This document shows positions 8,476 to 16,567 of a stretch of DNA of 64,000 nt, piece by piece. This stretch comes from Silanimonas sp021297925 (GTDB lineage Bacteria > Pseudomonadota > Gammaproteobacteria > Xanthomonadales > Xanthomonadaceae). Below the pieces are notes generated by a model. It saw nothing but the letters and a program-made list of their open reading frames with translations, was not told where the DNA came from and did not search any database. Every line of letters begins with the position of its first letter. The stretch's first letter is position 1. The translations under genes and the position numbers were made by a program. The stretch covers positions 1-64,000 of the forward strand of contig JAPZTL010000005.1 of NCBI GenBank assembly GCA_027532825.1, in the 5' to 3' direction.

Positions 8476-9363
8476 ATGTCCTACAAGGTTGCCCTATGTG
8501 GTCTCTCCGTCAAGGACAGGCACCTTGTCGATATCGTGCTCACGCGCGCGCCGGACCCCAAGCACCGCTTCCAATCACTCAAGCCGACCGACAGCGAAAC
8601 GCCCCTGATCGCGCTTGTAGACACGGGCAACCCGGTCGCCCTCACCGGTTTCGAAGAGCTGCGGCGCCGGAACCCGAGACTGGTCGGCGTGTTCATCTCC
8701 GATCACGGCCTGATGGGCGATTCGCGCTACCGCATCGAGCGCAAGGCCCTGCTGCTGCAAGTGCAGCGCACGCTGGACGAGGTGGTCGACCAGGAACTGC
8801 ACGGCAACAAGGTTAGTCCGCTCAGCGCAGGTGCGAAAACGGGCGCTACGCCGACCGGCTACGCGTGGTTCGGTGCCGGTGACGCGGCCTTCGCCTCGCC
8901 GCCGCCGGCATCCCTGGCAGCGGCAGTTGATGTATCGCCACTGCACGCCCTGGTGGTCGACGACAGCCTGGCCGTGCATGAACAGCTGCGCGGCGCGCTC
9001 GATCGTTCCGGGCTGCAGTCCGACATGGCCGAAAACGCCGAGCAGGCGATCGGTCTGCTGCAGCAGCGAAGCTACGACATCGCCTTCCTCGACGTGGTGA
9101 TGCCCGGCATCGATGGCTACGAGCTGTGCCGGAAGATCAAGCAGAACAGCTACACCCGCGCCATGCCGGTGCTGATGCTGACCAGCCGCTCTTCACCGTT
9201 CGACCGCGCCCGCGGCGCGCTCGCCGGCTGCGACACCTATCTGGTCAAGCCGATCACCTGGGAGGGCTTCTACCAGGCCCTTGACAAGAGCCTCTCGAAG
9301 TACTTCCGCAACGACCGCGAAGCCATGGCGCGCCGCGGCTACAAGATGTCCCAGTCGCGATGA
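8476..9363 (+). CDS. PilG-like response regulator with extra N-terminal domain
   Basis: This is a 295-residue protein. Residues about 155-280 are a CheY-type receiver: acidic pair in ALVVDDSLAVHE, phosphoacceptor Asp near 205 (FLDVVMPGIDGYE), Lys in YLVKPI. Residues 1-140 form a separate alpha/beta domain (VALCGLS, PLIALVDTGNP, LVGVFISDHG) that could be a degenerate receiver; PilG of Pseudomonas is only about 130 residues and lacks this part. It is first in the pilH-pilI-pilJ-chpA order, the place of pilG, so it probably accepts phosphate from ChpA and controls type IV pilus extension or a related output. The ATG at 8476 follows GGAGGTG (8461-8467); a longer upstream frame lacks such a site. 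Confidence 0.85.
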   Translation: MSYKVALCGLSVKDRHLVDIVLTRAPDPKHRFQSLKPTDSETPLIALVDTGNPVALTGFEELRRRNPRLVGVFISDHGLMGDSRYRIERKALLLQVQRTLDEVVDQELHGNKVSPLSAGAKTGATPTGYAWFGAGDAAFASPPPASLAAAVDVSPLHALVVDDSLAVHEQLRGALDRSGLQSDMAENAEQAIGLLQQRSYDIAFLDVVMPGIDGYELCRKIKQNSYTRAMPVLMLTSRSSPFDRARGALAGCDTYLVKPITWEGFYQALDKSLSKYFRNDREAMARRGYKMSQSR

Positions 9364-9388
9364 CCCCACACTGTCCCAAGGAACACCC

Positions 9389-9748
9389 ATGCCCAAGGCA
9401 CTGATCGTCGATGATTCTCCGGCAGAACTGGCCAATCTGCGCAACATCCTGTCTGAAGCGGGCTGGCAGACCAGCACCGCGTCGAACGGCAACGAAGCCG
9501 TCGCCAAGGCCCGGAGCGAGAAACCCAACCTGATCCTGTGCGACATCATCATGCCGGACATGGACGGTTTCGAAGCCTGCCGCCAACTGCAGGCCGACCC
9601 GCAGACCAAATCGATTCCGGTGGTGTTCGTCTCCAGCAAGAACCAGAAGGCCGACCAGCTTTGGGCCAAGATGCAGGGCGCCAAGGCGCTGATCGGCAAA
9701 CCCTACGAGGCGGCCCAGATCATCGAAACGCTCAAGGCTTTTGGCTGA
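9389..9748 (+). CDS. pilH: PilH-like single-domain response regulator
   Basis: The 119-residue stand-alone receiver starts MPKALIVDDSPAELANLRNI and has the phosphoacceptor Asp in CDIIMPDMDGFE, a conserved Ser in VVFVSSKNQ and Lys in LIGKPYE. The KNQKADQxWxxxQGA segment is characteristic of PilH rather than CheY. In Pil-Chp systems PilH opposes PilG and may drain phosphate from ChpA. The start is supported by AAGGAA at 9378-9383, five bases before the ATG. It is 25 bases after the preceding regulator and overlaps or nearly abuts pilI, consistent with one operon. Confidence 0.9.
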   Translation: MPKALIVDDSPAELANLRNILSEAGWQTSTASNGNEAVAKARSEKPNLILCDIIMPDMDGFEACRQLQADPQTKSIPVVFVSSKNQKADQLWAKMQGAKALIGKPYEAAQIIETLKAFG

Positions 9749-9755
9749 TCCGCCG

Positions 9756-10235
9756 ATGGCCGACGCGCCCGCCAGCCTTCCCGGCAGCCCGACCCGCACC
9801 CGGATCAGCGTGCGCCTGCACGCGAGCTGGCCGCGACTGCTGCTGCCCGCCTCGGCGCTGGTGCAGTTGGCGATCGAGCCCTCGGTAGCGCCGATCCCCA
9901 ACTGCGCCGCCTGGCTGCGCGGAGCGCTTGGACAGCGCGGCGCGATCCTGCCGGTGTTCGATGTCGCCGCCTGGTCCGGCGAAGCGCTGGCGGATCTGCA
10001 GCACGCGCCGATCGTGGTGGTCGACGGCGGCCCGCGCGCCTTCGCCCTGGTCTGTGCGGCGGCTCCCGAGGTCATGGAGGCGCGTCCACTGGCCGGGCTC
10101 CCGCCCGCGATCGAGGGCCTGCCGGAGTGCCTTCATCCCTATTTCGACGACGCGCTGTCCGCCGGTGATCACGTGCTGGCCAGCTTCGCGGTGCACCGCT
10201 GGATTACCGCTATCGCCCCCTCGCTGGTAGCCTGA
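9756..10235 (+). CDS. pilI: PilI-like CheW adaptor protein
   Basis: This 159-residue protein has a CheW-like fold. The core GALGQRGAILPVFDVAAWSG corresponds to the CheW stretch that binds the receptor and kinase. Weak conservation elsewhere is usual for PilI. It should couple the PilJ-like receptor (next gene) to ChpA. The ATG at 9756 was chosen; a TTG at 9741 in the same frame would add five residues and overlap pilH, and cannot be excluded. The gene lies 46 bases before pilJ. Confidence 0.8.
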   Translation: MADAPASLPGSPTRTRISVRLHASWPRLLLPASALVQLAIEPSVAPIPNCAAWLRGALGQRGAILPVFDVAAWSGEALADLQHAPIVVVDGGPRAFALVCAAAPEVMEARPLAGLPPAIEGLPECLHPYFDDALSAGDHVLASFAVHRWITAIAPSLVA

Positions 10236-10281
10236 TCCCGGCACGGTCGCCGACCTCGCCCCATTTTCGGAGAAACCCGCG

Positions 10282-12807
10282 ATGGCTGCTGTAACTTCAT
10301 TCTTCGGCACGATCCGCAGCCGGCTGCTGGTGGGTATGACCGCGCTGGTGGTGATTCCCCTGGTGCTGCTCGCCGTGATTCTCGGCTTCGCCTCCCTGCG
10401 TCAGGCCGAGGCTGCGCTGACCCAGCGCTCCTACGACCAAATGCAGTCGATCCGCGAGGGCAAGCGGGAGGAGATCCGCGCTTACTTCGCCACCTCCGCC
10501 GACAACTTGGCGGTGATCGCGGCTACCGCCGACGTGCGCGAGGCGCTGACGGCGATGCCGGCCGCACTGACTGCACTGGGCCAGGTCGCGGAGGCAGATC
10601 TCGCGCGGATGCGCGCAGCGGTGGAGGACTACTGGCGCAACCAGTACGGCGCCGAGTACATGCGCCGAAACCCGGAAGCGACGCTCGCTCTTGAACCGCT
10701 GCTGGCCGGCCTGCCGGCAGAGACGATCGTTGCGCAGTACCTCTATATCGCCAGCAACCCCAATCCTCTGGGCGAAAAGGGCGCGCTGGATCGCGCCGAG
10801 GACGAATCCGAGTACTCGCGACTGCATGCGCGCGTCCACCCCCTCGGGCGCCGTGCCGTGGCCGAGTACGGGCTGTATGACCTCTTCCTGTTCGACCTCG
10901 ATGGACGACTGGTCTACTCGTACTTCAAGGAACTCGACTACGCGACCCGCATGGTCGACGGCCCCTGGAGACACACCGGCCTGGCACAGGCCTTCAATCT
11001 CTCGCGCAGCGGACGCGAAGTCGGCGAGGTGGCGATGACCGACTATGCCCCCTACGGCCCCTCCTACGATGACCAGGCGGTGTTTCTGTCGACGCCGGTG
11101 TTCGCCGAAGGCCGTCAGATCGGCGTGCTCGCCTTGCAGCTGCCGATCGACCGCGTCAATGCCGTGATGACCTTTGGCGGTAAGTGGCAGGACGTCGGTC
11201 TGGGCGCTTCGGGCGAGGCCTATCTGGTCGGTGCGGACCGCACGCCACGCTCGATCTCGCGCTTCGTCAACCAGGATCCGCAGGCCTTCGTGAACGCTCT
11301 CGGCGCAGACATCGGCGCTGAGGTGCGACAGTCGATCCTCAGTCGCAAGACCAATGTCGGCGTGCTCCCGATCAATACCCAGGGCGTGAGTGAAGCCCTG
11401 GCAGGTCGCAGCGGCGTCGGCGTCTATCCCGACTATCGCGGCACGCCCGTGCTGGGCGCCTATGCGCCGCTGGATGTACTCGGCCAGCGCTTCGCCCTGC
11501 TGTCGGAAATCGATGTCGAGGAGTCCGGCGCGCCGGTCAAGGCCCTGCGCGACCAGATTACCCTGATCGTGCTGGTCGCTCTGAGCCTGATGGGCCTGAT
11601 CGGCGGCCTCTTCGCGCTGCGTCTGGCGCGCAGCATCAACGATCCGCTGGCGCAATTCGGCGGCGTCGTGGACAAGGTCACCAAGGGCGACCGGAGCGTG
11701 CGCGTGCGGATGCGCTCGGGAGACGAGATCGGCCAGCTCGCGGATGCCTTCGACAGCATGCTCGACGAGCGCAACGCGGTGCAGGAGCGCATCGAGAAGG
11801 AGAACAACGATCTCAACAATTCGGTCGTGGAGATCATGACCGCCGTCGCGGAGCTGGCCAATCGTGACCTCACGATCAAGGTGCCGGTGTCAGAAAACGT
11901 CACCGGTGCGGTCGCCGATGCGATCAACATGATGTCGCGTTCCACTGCCAGCGCGCTGGGCAAGGTGCAAAGTATCTCCGGTGCGGTCTCGAAGGCCTCG
12001 GGCCTTGTGCGCAAGCGCGCCGAGCAGGTTCAGCAGGTGGCGAAGTCGGCGACCGGTCAGGCGACCTCTGCGGCCGCCGAGATCCAGCAGACCGCGGTCG
12101 CGCTGCAGAGAATGGGGCGCGAGGCCAGCGAGGCCAATCAGCAGGCCGAGAGGGCGCTGAAGTCGACCGCTGACGCGCTCGATCTGGTGCGTGCCACGGT
12201 CGGCGGCATCTCGACATCGCGCGACCAGATACGCGAGACCGAAAAGCGCGTCAAGCGCCTCGCCGAGCGTTCGCAGGAGATCAGCTCGATCGTCGGCATC
12301 ATCGGCCAGATTGCCGAGCGCACCTCGGTGCTGGCGCTGAACGCCTCGATGCAGGCGGTGGCCGCCGGCGACGCCGGTCGCGGCTTCGCGGTGGTGGCCG
12401 ACGAGGTCAAGCGACTCGCCGAAAACGCCCGCCAGGCAACCCAGCAGATCGGCAGCTTGGTGACCGCCATCCAGGCCGACACCAGCGAAACCCTACAGGC
12501 CATGAACGGCACCATCGCCCAGGTCGTGGACATCTCGCGACTGGCCGATCGTGCCGGCGGCCAGATGGACGAGACCCGCGCCGCCACCGAACAGCTGGTG
12601 TTCGCGGTGCGCAGCATCGGCGGCGCCCTCCAGACCCAGAGCCAGTCCTCGCAGACCCTGCTGAGCCGCGCCTATGAGCTGCTGCAGAGCTCGCAGCAGA
12701 CCATCGAAGAGATCGACGCCCAGCGCGAAGATGCCGAGACCCTGGCGGGTTCGGCGAGCGAGCTGGTGACGACGGTCGGCCAGTTCCGTCTCCCGACCGT
12801 CGCCTGA
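10282..12807 (+). CDS. pilJ: PilJ-like methyl-accepting chemotaxis receptor with a large periplasmic sensor
   Basis: The 841-residue receptor has a first membrane helix (about 15-38), a periplasmic region of about 390 residues, a second helix (about 427-448), a HAMP segment and a long cytoplasmic coiled coil. The hairpin tip reads IAERTSVLALNASMQAVAAG followed by DAGRGFAVVADEVKRLAE; the DAGRGF form is the PilJ signature, where ordinary MCPs have EQGRGF. The sensor part is much larger than the two four-helix PilJ domains of Pseudomonas PilJ and looks dCACHE-like (YLIYIAS-type and LVGADRTPRSISRF stretches). The receptor may thus sense a soluble ligand as well as, or instead of, pilin. Same operon as pilI and chpA. 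Confidence 0.85.
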   Translation: MAAVTSFFGTIRSRLLVGMTALVVIPLVLLAVILGFASLRQAEAALTQRSYDQMQSIREGKREEIRAYFATSADNLAVIAATADVREALTAMPAALTALGQVAEADLARMRAAVEDYWRNQYGAEYMRRNPEATLALEPLLAGLPAETIVAQYLYIASNPNPLGEKGALDRAEDESEYSRLHARVHPLGRRAVAEYGLYDLFLFDLDGRLVYSYFKELDYATRMVDGPWRHTGLAQAFNLSRSGREVGEVAMTDYAPYGPSYDDQAVFLSTPVFAEGRQIGVLALQLPIDRVNAVMTFGGKWQDVGLGASGEAYLVGADRTPRSISRFVNQDPQAFVNALGADIGAEVRQSILSRKTNVGVLPINTQGVSEALAGRSGVGVYPDYRGTPVLGAYAPLDVLGQRFALLSEIDVEESGAPVKALRDQITLIVLVALSLMGLIGGLFALRLARSINDPLAQFGGVVDKVTKGDRSVRVRMRSGDEIGQLADAFDSMLDERNAVQERIEKENNDLNNSVVEIMTAVAELANRDLTIKVPVSENVTGAVADAINMMSRSTASALGKVQSISGAVSKASGLVRKRAEQVQQVAKSATGQATSAAAEIQQTAVALQRMGREASEANQQAERALKSTADALDLVRATVGGISTSRDQIRETEKRVKRLAERSQEISSIVGIIGQIAERTSVLALNASMQAVAAGDAGRGFAVVADEVKRLAENARQATQQIGSLVTAIQADTSETLQAMNGTIAQVVDISRLADRAGGQMDETRAATEQLVFAVRSIGGALQTQSQSSQTLLSRAYELLQSSQQTIEEIDAQREDAETLAGSASELVTTVGQFRLPTVA

Positions 12808-12809
12808 GC

Positions 12810-15800
12810 GTGCCCTCCGGCGATCACGGCCCCTTGGTTCCTCGCATGCAGGCAGACCCCGGCCAGACAGCCCGCGTCCGACTTGTGCAGAGCCTGAACG
12901 AGCAGGCGCGTCTGCTGGTCGAGCCCGCGGGCAGCCTCGCGCCCTCGCTGCGCGACTGCTGGCGCGCGGTCAACAGCCTGCGCAGCCTGGCCGATACTGC
13001 AGACGCGCGCGTACTGGCGGGTGTTCTGCGCCACGTCAGCAGCGGCGTCGCCTTCCGCGCCGGCAATCCCGAGCCGCTCGGGCATCGGGAAGCCGCTGGG
13101 CTCGGTCGTTGGTTCAGCGCGCTGGCCGCGGCGCTCGAAGGCGGACACGCAGACGCGACTGAGGCCCTGATGCAACAGCTCGCGGAGATCGGCTGGATGA
13201 TGCCGCTGAGCGCAACGGAGATCGACGCCGCGCGCCGCCTCTTGCCACAGGAACTCGCGCCGGAGTCGACGCTGCCCGACAGCGCGGCACCCGCGCTCGC
13301 CTCCGCCGGGTCGGCGGCCCTCGCCGCCGCGCGCGCCAGCCTGCAAGCCTCGGGCATCGAACTCAGTGGCCTGGAGGCCCATGAGGTGCTGGCGCTGGCC
13401 GAAGCCCTGGCCGGGGACACTGCCACAGCCGAGACGGCTGCGGCGATGACCGCCGCACCAGGGCGGTGCCTCGACGACGACGCGTTCGCGCAGGGCGTCG
13501 GGGACACCGACACGGCCACGCCCTCCACGGTGCTCGGCGCAGACCTCGCCCGCGCCAGCAGCGTGCTCGCAGCCGCCGAGGCATTCGAGGCGCGCGAGGA
13601 CGCGGCGCTTGCTACCGATCACGACGACATCTGGATCGCTACCGAGGAACTTGATCTCACCCGCAGCGCGATCGCCGAGCAGGTCCTGCCGCTTGCCATG
13701 GCGCTGGTGGCCGCCGACCCGGCGCACCGGCTGCAGGCCGCCGAGGATCTCGGCTTCCAGCTCTCGCTGATCGGCAACGCCATGGAGCTGCTGGGCACGC
13801 CGCATCTGTGCGCCTTACTGCATGCGATGGCGACGCGCGCGACCAGCTCCGACCCGCAACCGGAAACGCTGATGCAGGTCAGTGCCGCACTACTCGCGTT
13901 TCTCGATAAGCCCGGCCCCGACGCGGCGCCGCTGCTGTGCGAAGTCGCCACCGATACAGGCCTAGCCGACGCCACTTGGAGCGCCTCCTTGGAGGGTGAA
14001 TGCGCTCGCCTGCGGCTGGGCATTGACCCGGCCCGAGTGGCTGCCCGCAAACACACCGTGGAGCCCGGCGATACCGAGCTGGGCAGCGCGGCCGACGTGT
14101 TGCCCAACGTGCTCGCCAGCATGCTGCGCGAGCTCCCTGGACATGCGCTGCGGCTGGGCGAGTCGGTGCGCCAACTGGTCGCCACCGGCGACCCTGCGCC
14201 GATCGACGAGGCACGTCGCGCCGCTCACTCGTTGAAGGGCGACGCCAACACCGTCGGCATCCGCGGGCTGGCGAACCTCACCCATGCCCTGGAAGACATT
14301 CTGGTCGAACTGCTGAAAGCCCCCGAGCGGCTGCACCCGGCGCTTGCGAGCCTGCTGCTGGAAGCCACCGACACGGTCGAGGAGTGCGCCGATCATGTGC
14401 TCGGGCAGGGGCCGGCACCCAGCCACCTCGCCGAGGTCTACCAGAAGACCCTGGACTGGTCTAACGCGCTCTTCGAAGGCAACGACGCGGTGCCGTTGCA
14501 CGGTCCGCATACGCCTGCCGATCCCGCGCCCGTGGCCGCGCTGGCACCGTCCTCGGAAGCGCAGCAACGCTCATCCGCAGTGGCGGGCGATGCCGAACCC
14601 CAGCGGATGCTGGCGGTTGCGACCGACCTGCTTGATGAACTGCAGCGGGTTGCCGGCGAGCTGCTGGTACTGGGGCGCCAGCTCGAGCGCCGTATCGAAG
14701 GACTGGCCGGCAGCGAGCGCGAGCTGCGCGCCGAAGTCGACAACGAGCGCAAACTCACCAGCCAGCTCGACGACCTGGTCGCCCTGCGCGGCGCGGCCCT
14801 GCAGTCGGCGGCGCTGAGCGGAGCCGACGGCGTGGATGCGCTCGAACTCGACCAGTACAACGAATTGCACGCTGTTTCGCGTCGGCTGCTGGAAAGCAAC
14901 ACCGACAACGTGGCCCGGGTCCGTCAGCTCGAACGCGCGCTGATCGACCTGGAGCCACTGACAGCCCTGCAGCTTCGGCTCAACGATGACATCCAGCGCC
15001 TGATCGGGCGCACTCGCACGGTCTCCTTCAAAGACATCGTGCCGCGCTTGCAGCGCGTGGTGCGGCAGACGGCGCGCCAGCTCGACCGCCCGACCCGGCT
15101 CAGCGTGGAAGGCGACTCGATCGGCATCGATGCCGAGATACTGGAGCGGCTGGTCGAGCCGCTGTCGCACGTGCTGCGCAACGCCATCGACCACGGAATC
15201 GAGTCGCCCGCGGAGCGCATCGCGGCAGGCAAGCCCGACGAGGGCGCGATCCACATCGTGGTGTCGGTGGTCGGCGACTCCGCGCTGGTTCAGGTCCGCG
15301 ACGATGGCCGCGGCCTCGATCTCGATGCGATCCGCGGCAAGGCGCTGCGCCTTGGCATGCTCAACGCGGACGCCCAGCTCGGCGACGACGCGCTCGCCCG
15401 CCTGATCCTGAGCCCGGGCTTTTCGACGCGCGAGTCGATCAGCCAGGTATCCGGTCGCGGCGTCGGCATGGATGTGGTCAATCAGCGTATCCGCGCGCTG
15501 CGCGGCAGTCTCTCTCTGCAGACGCATGCGGGCGCCGGCATGACGGTCAGCCTGCGGCTGCCGCTGAGCAGCACCCTCGCCGATGTCATCGTCGTCAGTG
15601 GACACGGACTGACCCTTGCGGCCACCGCCAGTGCGGTGCGAGCGATCATCACCCTGAGCGCCGAACAGATGGGACTTGATGGCGATGGCCGCCTGCAGAT
15701 TGACATCGAAGGCCGTTGGCTGCCTGCGCATACGGTGGAGAGCCTGTTCCAGCAGGAGGGTCCACAGAGCCTGCCCGGCAAGGCGACCTGCATGGGCCTC

Positions 15801-16436
15801 GTCATCGAATGCAACGACGGCGAAGCGCGCGTTCTCTGCGTGCGCGCGGTGACCGAAGTGATCCGCACCGTCGTCAAGCCGGTCTCGCCCCTGCTGCCGC
15901 CTATCCCGGCGGTACGCGGCATCACCCAGCTTGGCGATGGCCGTCTTGCCTCGGTGGTCGACGTTGCCAGCCTGCTGGAGCGCGACAACGAACGCGCCTT
16001 CGACTGGGCCGCCCACGGCGATGCATCGAGGCCGGCGGCGCTGCCGCGCGTGGTGGTGGCGGATGACTCGCTGAGCGTGCGCCGCGCGCTGGAACAGTTG
16101 ATGCAGGACGCGGGCTACGAAGTCGCCGCTGCCCGCGACGGCATGGAGGCCCTGCAGATGATCGCCGAACGCACACCGGTCGCGGTGCTGCTGGACTTGG
16201 AAATGCCGCGCATGAACGGGCTCGAGGTCTGTCGCTTCCTGCGCAGCCAGGCGGAGACGCGCGACGTGCCGGTGCTGATGATCACCTCCCGGACCAGCGA
16301 CAAGTATCGGCTGATGGCCGAGGAATCCGGCGTCACGCGCCTGCTCGGCAAACCCCTTTCCGAAGACGCTCTGGTCTTGCTGGTCCGCGAACTCGTCGCC
16401 GATGCCAAGGCCCGGGATGAACACGGGGTGCGGTGA
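12810..16436 (+). CDS. chpA: ChpA-like hybrid chemotaxis histidine kinase
   Basis: This 1208-residue hybrid CheA lies two bases after pilJ. After a poorly conserved N-terminal region there is one clear Hpt domain with phospho-His473 (AAHSLKGDANTVG). Then come a dimerisation region, an HATPase domain (HVLRNAIDHGIESPAERIAA, then DDGRGLDLDAIR and GRGVGMDVV), a CheW-like domain, and a C-terminal receiver (VVVADDSLSVRRAL, phospho-Asp in LLDLEMPRMNGLEV, Lys in LLGKPLS). Pseudomonas ChpA is about twice as long with many Hpt modules, so this is a reduced version. GTG at 12810 is the assumed start; ATG at 12846 is possible. The stop codon lies inside copy B of the 104-bp repeat, so the final residues were set at that junction. 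Confidence 0.9.
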   Translation: MPSGDHGPLVPRMQADPGQTARVRLVQSLNEQARLLVEPAGSLAPSLRDCWRAVNSLRSLADTADARVLAGVLRHVSSGVAFRAGNPEPLGHREAAGLGRWFSALAAALEGGHADATEALMQQLAEIGWMMPLSATEIDAARRLLPQELAPESTLPDSAAPALASAGSAALAAARASLQASGIELSGLEAHEVLALAEALAGDTATAETAAAMTAAPGRCLDDDAFAQGVGDTDTATPSTVLGADLARASSVLAAAEAFEAREDAALATDHDDIWIATEELDLTRSAIAEQVLPLAMALVAADPAHRLQAAEDLGFQLSLIGNAMELLGTPHLCALLHAMATRATSSDPQPETLMQVSAALLAFLDKPGPDAAPLLCEVATDTGLADATWSASLEGECARLRLGIDPARVAARKHTVEPGDTELGSAADVLPNVLASMLRELPGHALRLGESVRQLVATGDPAPIDEARRAAHSLKGDANTVGIRGLANLTHALEDILVELLKAPERLHPALASLLLEATDTVEECADHVLGQGPAPSHLAEVYQKTLDWSNALFEGNDAVPLHGPHTPADPAPVAALAPSSEAQQRSSAVAGDAEPQRMLAVATDLLDELQRVAGELLVLGRQLERRIEGLAGSERELRAEVDNERKLTSQLDDLVALRGAALQSAALSGADGVDALELDQYNELHAVSRRLLESNTDNVARVRQLERALIDLEPLTALQLRLNDDIQRLIGRTRTVSFKDIVPRLQRVVRQTARQLDRPTRLSVEGDSIGIDAEILERLVEPLSHVLRNAIDHGIESPAERIAAGKPDEGAIHIVVSVVGDSALVQVRDDGRGLDLDAIRGKALRLGMLNADAQLGDDALARLILSPGFSTRESISQVSGRGVGMDVVNQRIRALRGSLSLQTHAGAGMTVSLRLPLSSTLADVIVVSGHGLTLAATASAVRAIITLSAEQMGLDGDGRLQIDIEGRWLPAHTVESLFQQEGPQSLPGKATCMGLVIECNDGEARVLCVRAVTEVIRTVVKPVSPLLPPIPAVRGITQLGDGRLASVVDVASLLERDNERAFDWAAHGDASRPAALPRVVVADDSLSVRRALEQLMQDAGYEVAAARDGMEALQMIAERTPVAVLLDLEMPRMNGLEVCRFLRSQAETRDVPVLMITSRTSDKYRLMAEESGVTRLLGKPLSEDALVLLVRELVADAKARDEHGVR

Positions 16437-16532
16437 CTCCGCTGGGCGGCCTGCTCGGCTGCGGAACACCCCGAGGACAAGGGGAGCTCGCTTCGGCGCG
16501 AGGGTGGTCGGGGCGTGCGACCTCGAGGATCC
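16429..16532 (+). repeat. 104-bp direct repeat, copy B (at the chpA stop codon)
   Basis: This copy matches 8166-8269 over its full length. It includes the codons for VTPLGGL-GCGTP, but the peroxidase stop TGA is changed to CGA, so as a gene tail it is dead. The chpA TGA (16434-16436) is formed from the repeat read in another frame. No peroxidase-like coding sequence precedes it, so copy B is an orphan 3' end. Confidence 0.9.
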
Positions 16533-16567
16533 AAACGCCGGCCAAGTGCCGATCGAGATCGTCACCC

